Positions 57,114 to 64,000 of a DNA stretch of 64,000 bases are shown piece by piece. The stretch comes from Epiperipatus broadwayi (lineage: Eukaryota > Onychophora > Udeonychophora > Euonychophora > Peripatidae). The stretch lies in assembly GCA_028023455.1 (NCBI GenBank), contig JAQFVV010001079.1, positions 52,157 to 116,156 of the forward strand. The letters are read 5' to 3'. The notes beneath the pieces are model-generated. The model was not told where the DNA came from. It saw nothing but the letters and a program-made list of their open reading frames with translations, and did no database searches. The stretch's first letter is position 1, and each line of letters opens with the position of its first letter. The position numbers were made by a program, and so were the translations under genes.

Positions 57114-57849
57114 TATTTCAAACATACGACCCATTCATTCTGATACATATATATAACATCAATATACACATTCACAAAAGAGTGCAACTATACTTCAAAG
57201 TTGTATTTATTAAATGATTTAATCTATTTTTATAATTACTTTCTTTAAGTTGGGACAAAGCACATGTTCATATTATATATTGAAACAGTGAGATTCGTAT
57301 TCGAATCTCAAGTTTCACCTTTTTCTGTCGTCTCTCACTGACCGGTCTATCCCACCCAAATTTAAACTTTTTGGTATCGAATTGTGTGTGTAACAATATT
57401 AAAAATGTATAAATATATGTAGAATTCAACATAAACACGCACACATTTCGATCTCAAATTAAAGGCAATAAATACGGATAAAATAATATAATTTAGATTC
57501 CTTCTAGTTAAATAAATTTTGTGTAATCATAATCATTTATTTTGAATTTTATAAAGTTCGTATTTGTTGTTTAGTTTAAATTTCGTTAAATAATAATTCT
57601 AACAAAATCTGATGCATTAATTAATTAAAGTTAAAATAATTTTATTCCCTTTTGTCTTTGAAAATTTAAAAGCATCGGTCAGTGATAGATAATAAATTAA
57701 TTATAGCAAATTTCCTAAAAAAATGTAATTAACGAATGTAAAGAAAAACAAACAATAGCACAGCAAATTTCTTTCTAATTAAAACCAGCAGAGCATTGAT
57801 TATCCTGAGGGCAAGATAAATAAAACCTAAAAATATCTCAACAGAAAAA
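52231..57849. other. noncoding DNA, rich in T runs and trinucleotide repeats
   Basis: No gene was recognised. Long poly(T) or poly(A) tracts cluster at 52800-53120 and 54040-54110. GTT repeats lie at 53775-53798, and ATC/ATT repeats at 55305-55390. A hairpin TGAGATTCG/CGAATCTCA lies at 57289-57310 next to a TTCGAATC string that resembles a tRNA T-arm. A (TA)n tract lies at 57069-57110. Confidence 0.5.
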
Positions 57850-58488
57850 TTAAAAGATTAAGATAAGAAAAGGAGGCCATCTTAGACTTGCTGGAGACTT
57901 GCACTTGAATTTTAGCTTTGCTCTCGAGTGGAGCGTCTAAAATATCTTAAATAAATTAATACTGCAAGGTATGACCGAGTAAGCACCGAAATTATTCTCC
58001 ATCGGGAGATGGCCCACCATATGCTGAGCTTCACCTTGCCCATCGTAAAAACACCAAAATGATCTGCTGCCTGAAATAAACAAGAAAGCCGCTGCTGTTA
58101 AAAAAATCAATAAAACAACATGCCCAGGACAAGAAAGAAAACTTCTAATTACGAACAATCTGCTATTAAACCAATGGACGAAAACCTCTTATAAAACAGG
58201 TACCTGTGTTTGTGTATTCCAAATTATAGAGTACTCTAGTAATAATAAGCTATAGCTCATCTCCTATTATTTGTATAACTTCTAAATGTTAAAATTGTAA
58301 ATTTGTGAAACTAAAATTTGATAATTCATGTAATCTGTAAACTTCTCGCATAATCTAGCTTACCCTCCCTCTATCACTTCTTAGGTGTGTATTTCTTAAA
58401 TCTACATTTTATTTATAATTATCATTGAAATATTACCTTCTCATAATTGTCTTAGTTTTAAAGCTAAATCCATAATCGCTCGAACAGT

Positions 58489-58560
58489 GAATGCGTGTCG
58501 AATTGTCATTAATATTGCTTTTATAGATAACTTAAATTTCATATAAATCGACACGCATTC
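58489..58560. repeat. perfect 13-bp inverted repeat
   Basis: GAATGCGTGTCGA (58489-58501) and TCGACACGCATTC (58548-58560) are exact reverse complements around a 46-base AT-rich spacer. Their base composition differs sharply from the spacer. Confidence 0.9.
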
Positions 58561-59615
58561 AAAGAATCAGTTATTGTAATGCAGGGTCGACTACTCCGTA
58601 ATAGCTGGCATACTCGCTGTAATAATTCCCTTTTTAGATATTTTTATTATTATTAAATGTTAATGAATAATTATGTAAATTTCATTTCTTTGAGAGTCAC
58701 CAATTTTCTTTCAGTCAAAGTTGATAATGTTGGGCCGAGTTTGAAATCTAGTTAAATATTACCACAATCTTTTAGATATTATACATGTGTTACGTTTTGA
58801 AGCCCCGATGGCTCATTCCACGCCGTGAATACTCCGGATTCTCCAGGGTTGAATTAACCCCAGTCGTCCTACACAAGCGGACATGATAAATGTTCCCGTA
58901 GGGCTTGACGACCGTCACGCAGCCAGCTGGCAAATTGCGACACGGACCGCTTGTCCCTGGTTATGCTCATGTGACACCTTACCTCTTCGGGTCGAGGCAG
59001 AGACCAACCCGAAACCCTTATAACTTATTCACGGTATTGCAGTTTCAGCGCTGCCATTTTACATCGCCCTTCTAAGGCGTACCACGTGTTCTTTTATTTA
59101 GTTTATTATTCTCTCTATCACTCCGCCTCGGCATTATCTTCGTCATATACTCTCAAATAAATGTTTGCCCTTAGTCGTAAAATAAATATTTTTATTAAAT
59201 AAATGTATGTCCGCCGTTACTGATGACTCTTGCAGTGCAAAGTATAAATTCCTTACAGCATGCATTAGAAATACTCACTCGAGAACCCTAGGTAGCTGGA
59301 TTACGCCTTCATATAAATAAATGCTCCTAATAAATAAATGTATTTTTATATATATAATATTACCAATTAGCTGTTGAGACTTTGAATTTAAAATATGATC
59401 AATAACCTTACTAATGTTTTCTTTTATTAAATATGTAAATAAATAATTTTAACTATACGTCTGTAGTTAAGTGTTCATTTATTCGATGCCCATTATATAT
59501 ATTTCCTCGATTATATGTGTTAATTAATATTCGTTTGATTGTTGGCCAACTCGGAAACAAAACCCATGAATCTCGTGCATCTCCCTGACCACCGTGCCTA
59601 AAGAAGTGTTTACTT

Positions 59616-59813
59616 ATGTCGCATCAGAGGCGTTATTCCGTAGATTGTATTGTGGAACCGATAAACTATGTTCGAACTCAGTATTACCGGTGGCTTCGCT
59701 ACTCGATGGTGCTGCTGTTCTGTGTGGTGGTCGAATTCTGCAATAAGTTAATGAGATACACGTGTTTTGACTGTTACAATATATATAGAGAAAGTCAAAG
59801 TTACCTCATTTGA
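59616..59813 (+). CDS. possible small membrane-protein exon, unrecognised
   Basis: A 65-codon frame starting ATGTCGCATCAG with balanced codon use. It has basic residues near the N-terminus, then RWLRYSMVLLFCVVVEF as one potential membrane helix, then several cysteines. It lies at the edge of the CpG-richer zone. No domain is recognised, no splice sites are certain, and chance remains possible. Confidence 0.2.
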   Translation: MSHQRRYSVDCIVEPINYVRTQYYRWLRYSMVLLFCVVVEFCNKLMRYTCFDCYNIYRESQSYLI

Positions 59814-61137
59814 CAGCAAACGTTTGCATGTTTAAGGCTGATGATGTGTAAGCTTACCGTATTACAATGGTGATTGTCCTAGTGAGAATTGTTGGTCTGG
59901 AAGATGATAAAAGATTCCATAACATTTTCTCATAAGATAATCTATCCTAGAGGTTAGGAAGATGATTCAAAACTTGATTGCATAAAAGTTCTTGGTGTTT
60001 GTAGTTCTGTGATAATTTCACTTGCTTGAAATAGATGGCTAAATCTCCATAGACAAAGATTATCATGGTAGGCAGGTTACAAACAGCTATATACTGGCAA
60101 TTTTAATGAATCCACACAATTCTTTTACCCCAGCATTTCAATGGAATCTATTCTTATTAAATTTTATTAATGAATCAAATCAGTTTATGAAAATTTACTT
60201 TCCACACTTTTTTCTCTCTAACAGCCACTTTTCCGAATTACTACTAAATCAAAAAAAAATATATAGTTCTTTTCTTTTATCTCTCTTTCACGTCACTTTT
60301 TTTTTATCCATATGCCAATGATCATTAACTTAGGAATGCTTTTAGAATGATCGGGTTTCCATTGTTCCAAAATACTAAATGGCCAGTTCTTGGAATTCTG
60401 ACAACAAGTGTAATTAACAGAAATCGCCTGTAGAACAACTCACAATTCTTTTTATTACTCTTCAGCCTTATATGTTTAATTTGCCTTCATTAAAAAACGT
60501 GCTTTTAATGACATTATTTAAATAACTATAACTTACAATATAAACAACAAAAATATATAAACCAAAAAAAAATAATAATAATACAACTCCGCACATAACC
60601 ACTGCTCTTCATTTTCACATACAAATCTATCTGTTAGTAACTAATTCTATGCAACAATCACAACAACACATGTAATAAATATATATATGTATACATTCAT
60701 GCCTTTAAATGGTTAATGTATTTCACTCTCACTCTTTTGTAACAGGGTTTGAATGTATATCTATAAATTTTCTCACATCTATTAATTTAATCCATAATAA
60801 CAATCGCAATAAACACTCTTTTGTAATCATTATTGCCTTTTACTTCCTTTAGTACCCACATTCGAACCCAGCTATTGTTACAGTTTTTTTTTTATCAAAA
60901 ACAAACTTTATTAAACCAGAAAATAAATAAATAAATACATAATATTGTATAATAAAAACATTATGCAAATTAAAGTTCTATATGTAGAAATTGGTCTTTA
61001 AATGTCAATAACATCCCATGTACTATTAAATAAATCTTGTGATGATATTCTATTGTCTCTTTCTTTTATCATTCTGATTTTTCTAATTATAATCTTCAAT
61101 ATATTTCTATATAAACAAAGACAATTAATTACAGTTC

Positions 61138-61180
<43 letters not shown>
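61138..61180. repeat. (TA)n(GT)n compound microsatellite
   Basis: A TA run followed by a GT run of about 22 bases. Confidence 0.95.
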
Positions 61181-62211
61181 ATTATAACAGTCTGGACTTT
61201 CCACCAGAAGAGGCAGATCACGTCTAACTTTGATCAGACCTAGGGTCTTTGGGTAGGATGCTGCAAATGATATGATGAAGTAACTAACCAATGATCTCAT
61301 CTACCTTCAACAGGATAGTTCTTGGATTACTCATTAAATCTAGATATAATTTAGGCTAGTTTATCCATACCTCACCTCTCTTTCAGATTCCATTATACCT
61401 CAGTATTCAAATCTAGCGAGATTGTTGCTTTTGGCTCTCTTCAGGGTTGAATTTACTTTATGTAGCAACTAAGTTTTTATCAACCTAAGATACATTCCAC
61501 ATTATGGCACTGTTATGTGTTATAGTAATCTGTATGTGTGTGCATATGTATATTTAATCAATTAAATTAATGAGTGGGTGTATGAACGAGACTGATAAAC
61601 CAGAGACCAATTTGATTTAAAACACATTAACTATTTTTATTTATAACAGAGAAAAATCTAAATTCTATTAACATAGCAAAAATATAAATGCATGTGCCCC
61701 AGATGTATTTTTACCAAATCTATGACTAAGATTATTTGTTATTCCATCCCATACCCATATTAAATATGCATCAATGGATACTCCTATATAGAAAGTCAAT
61801 GATTAACTAAAAGCAAAAAATAAAAATAAAATATAATAAAAGAAAAATTATTTCAGTATCATGGTGATGACCAAAAGCTAAATAACTATTTATAAAATTA
61901 TATCACAATATGTCCAAAAGCTCCATGATTCAATTTCTGCTGGAGAGATCTGGTTTGGGACCCCCCCCCCCACATGTAAAGTTTTCTAAAGTGGATAGAA
62001 AAAGACTTTTGTACAAGTATGTTAATCATTTACACAGAAAACTAAATGTAACAATTATTGGTTAAAACACAAACAAGTAAACAGATAATGTAAACAGATA
62101 ATGCAAAACAGGTAAAAAACTTAAATTAAAATCATAGTTTCTTGTCATTCCTTTTTAACTAAAAAAATATGTTTTCCTACCAAAAGAAAACATGATAATT
62201 AGATTAAGTAC

Positions 62212-62226
62212 ACTAACTTTCCTTTT
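62212..62226 (+). repeat. target-site duplication of SINE copy 3, left
   Basis: actaactttcctttt is repeated exactly at 62331-62345. Confidence 0.85.
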
Positions 62227-62330
62227 TTTTTTAAGTGTCATAGCATCACCGGGACGTGAACCCGCAAGCCGGGCAACTGCCTGCAAATGCAAGGCAGTCA
62301 CACTGACCTCTAGACCACCAATGCAAGACT
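62227..62330 (-). mobile_element. tRNA-derived SINE, copy 3
   Basis: On the minus strand: cttgcattggtggtctagag (A-box region), tgccttgcatttgcaggcag in the anticodon region, B box GGTTCACGTCC, gatgctatgacact, then a poly(A) end. A 15-bp target-site duplication flanks it. The copy is little more than the tRNA-like head plus a tail. Copies 1 and 3 share the end gatgctatgaca, which defines the family. Confidence 0.88.
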
Positions 62331-62345
62331 ACTAACTTTCCTTTT
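62331..62345 (+). repeat. target-site duplication of SINE copy 3, right
   Basis: Exact copy of 62212-62226. Confidence 0.85.
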
Positions 62346-63361
62346 GGAGAGAGATAAAGAAAGAAAAATAATAACTCTCATTAATTTAAATAATTTTTTT
62401 TTAAAAATGTTAAAAACTATTTTCTTTTTTTTTCTTTTAGAAATATTACTAAACACTATCTAATAGTAAAATTAAAATTATTAAATAATTTACTGAAGAG
62501 AAAAAAATATTTTTTTTCTGTCAGTACTAACTCAAATTGGTAATTAAATATAATTATTGAAAAGATGAACAAAATAAATTATTTATTTGATTGTATAATT
62601 GTCTCTCTCTTTTCTAAACATTTATAAATTGTAGTTTGTTTCAAATGTTCTCAAACATTAATGTGATACAAAAATATTTACATTAATTTAATGCTCATAA
62701 TCATTATTAAAACACATATATACAAAAACTAAACATGATACCACAACTTTATTATTCTAAATTAAAGAAGCATGCTATCAATTGTGTATTTATTTTTAAT
62801 ACAGTGATGTAGTGAAGTAGCTACATTACCCCCATCTAATGTGAGAAATAAAAGTGAGTTGAACTCTTTTTTTTTGATATTTTAGTTTATTTTAACCAAT
62901 CCCAATTAAAAGAAAAAAAATATTGACACTCAACTCTACATTCATATTTCTATATACACACAATCTGGGCTTTAATTCAAGTAATTTCTTTAGTTTGCGA
63001 GTTACTGAAGATAGATATTTCTGTCTTATTTTTCTTTACTAGCTGAATTCAGATGAATAGAAATCCACTCACATTTTCTCTGCCCTCTGAACTGCTATTA
63101 ATGTTTCTTCTCATCCAAACCTCCTCCCTTCCATTATCTTTATTCTTTCTTTTAAAAAACCCATTCCTTATACTAGTCTTGACTATCATTTTTGAGAATA
63201 TCATATATTAAATATTGAAAAAGTCAAAATCTAATTTTCTTAAACATTTATAAGTTTGTCACCTAATCATTACTACTATTATCTGCTCAATATTTTTGTC
63301 ACTATACAAAAATTATCTGGTCTAACTTACATGCCAACTTATTTCTAATCTTTCCTATTAT
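62346..63361. other. noncoding DNA, nothing recognised
   Basis: AT-rich sequence with pyrimidine-rich stretches near 63080-63170. No frame, repeat or RNA structure is supported. Confidence 0.5.
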
Positions 63362-63451
63362 TAGACCATTTAGGAGAACAGCAGTTTTAAATAATTTCAT
63401 TTGACATAGACCATTTAGGAGAACAGCAGTTTTAAATAATTTCATTTGACA
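63362..63451 (+). repeat. perfect tandem duplication of a 45-base unit
   Basis: The unit beginning tagaccatttaggagaaca occurs twice in exact tandem (63362-63406, 63407-63451). No differences are visible, which implies a recent duplication in a region where other repeats are strongly diverged. Confidence 0.95.
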
Positions 63452-63862
63452 TATTTGGTCTTGCAAAAAGTTATTGCATGTCTCTGATATTTTCTTTGTA
63501 TATCTCTGGTGGAACTTGATCCTGTATTCTTTTTATGATCTCATTGTTTATCTTTCTAATTGCTTTAACATTTTCTTTTTTTCTTTTTTCATTTTTTTTT
63601 GCTTTATTATTTCCATAAAATTTGGTTCATTTTCAATATTTTTGTTCATTTAAGAGCATTTATTATTTGGTCTTCACATATTTCATTTCTATCTTTTAAA
63701 TTAATGTTTAGTTCAATGAAGACTCCATAAAATTCTTTTCCATTATAATATTTTATATTACTTTCTCCTTTTTGTTCATCACATTTTTTTCTTATTTATG
63801 TTCACATAATCCTTCATAGCAAAGACAACAGACATCATTACTAGTGGCTTCAGAATTATTGC

Positions 63863-63912
<50 letters not shown>

Positions 63913-64000
63913 GATGATCACACATACTGTGGTCACACATATAAATATTAAACATTCAGAGAATATTAAATATGTTTGGCAGAAAAAAAAGAAAAGCGAG
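63452..64000. other. noncoding DNA with (TA)n tract
   Basis: T-rich noncoding sequence. A TA run interrupted once lies at 63862-63910. Confidence 0.6.

Larger units (their letters stand above)
57850..59815. promoter_or_regulatory. GC- and CpG-richer zone, candidate host gene 5' region
   Basis: Compared with the rest of the window this zone is richer in GC and CpG, notably 57960-58170, 58480-58640, 58795-59110 and 59545-59760. It is not similar to any other part of the window. Two short frames lie within it: minus 58158-57937 with a hydrophobic N-terminal helix, and plus 59616-59813 with one hydrophobic segment (MVLLFCVVVEF). CpG-rich islands in AT-rich animal genomes often mark promoters, but an ancient GC-rich repeat is also possible. 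Confidence 0.35.
59816..62226. other. noncoding DNA, nothing recognised
   Basis: AT-rich. A (TA)n(GT)n tract lies at 61138-61180 and a C run at 61961-61971. A minus-strand frame near 61300-61195 (SFAASYPKTLGLIKVRRDL) has low-level resemblance to retroelement C-termini that I cannot support. Confidence 0.5.

Noticed and set aside
57289-57310. tRNA T-arm-like TTCGAATC hairpin
   Set aside because: It is a 9-bp palindrome with no A box, D-arm or acceptor stem nearby.
60998-61300. 100-codon minus-strand frame with SYPKTLGLIKVRRDL
   Set aside because: Half of it is microsatellite (HTHTHT, IYIYIY). The remaining 30 residues resemble retroelement C-termini only faintly.

Overview
This window looks like nuclear DNA from an invertebrate animal with a very AT-rich genome (roughly three quarters A+T by eye). 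No bacterial gene layout, operon, rRNA or CRISPR array is visible, and I found no intact cellular gene. What can be recognised is almost entirely transposable elements in various states of decay: one Ty3/gypsy LTR retrotransposon, one nearly complete RTE-type LINE, at least four lineages of Penelope-like elements (PLEs, here called A to E for convenience), a tRNA-derived SINE family, a MITE-like inverted-repeat element, a short palindromic insertion, and many microsatellites and local duplications. The species cannot be named from the sequence.

Layout. 0-4 kb: noncoding, with a cluster of palindromic CAGGTG-containing motifs (250-545) and a repeat shared with 20.5 kb. 4.2-8.5 kb: broken gypsy element (gag, protease, reverse transcriptase, RNase H, integrase in order on +), followed by an LTR-like segment that has a diverged relative at 25.9 kb. 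10.3-13.25 kb: PLE-A, a head-to-head inverted composite flanked by a 14-bp direct repeat. 13.3-20 kb: noncoding, with local duplications, a MITE-like element (14841-15149) and a hammerhead-ribozyme-like repeat (15.8 kb) whose second copy lies at 38.1 kb in the opposite orientation. 20-20.9 kb: PLE-B tail, a (TA)n tract and a dispersed repeat. 21.1-24.1 kb: full-length RTE LINE on the minus strand with a candidate 12-bp target-site duplication. 26.9-31.2 kb: PLE-B copy 1, then PLE-D (three tandem plus one inverted C-terminal fragments) and PLE-E. 42-47.5 kb: SINE copy 1, then PLE-C, a second head-to-head composite, carrying SINE copy 2 and a 216-bp palindromic element inserted with a 14-bp target-site duplication. 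51.4-52.2 kb: 5'-truncated PLE-B copy 2. 57.8-59.8 kb: a GC- and CpG-richer zone, the best candidate for host promoter or exon sequence. 62.2-62.3 kb: SINE copy 3 with a 15-bp target-site duplication.

Themes. Two PLE lineages (A and C) have the same architecture: an inverted copy of the 3' part placed head to head with a longer forward copy. PLE-D is a variant with a tandem triplication. Several PLE tails carry a short hairpin followed by GAAA and a potential small stem, resembling hammerhead ribozymes that PLEs are known to carry. The pair at 15.8 and 38.1 kb retains the canonical CUGANGA, GAAA and GUC core elements and is the strongest candidate for functional RNA structure. The nested insertions in PLE-C give a relative chronology: PLE-C is older than both the SINE and the palindromic element.
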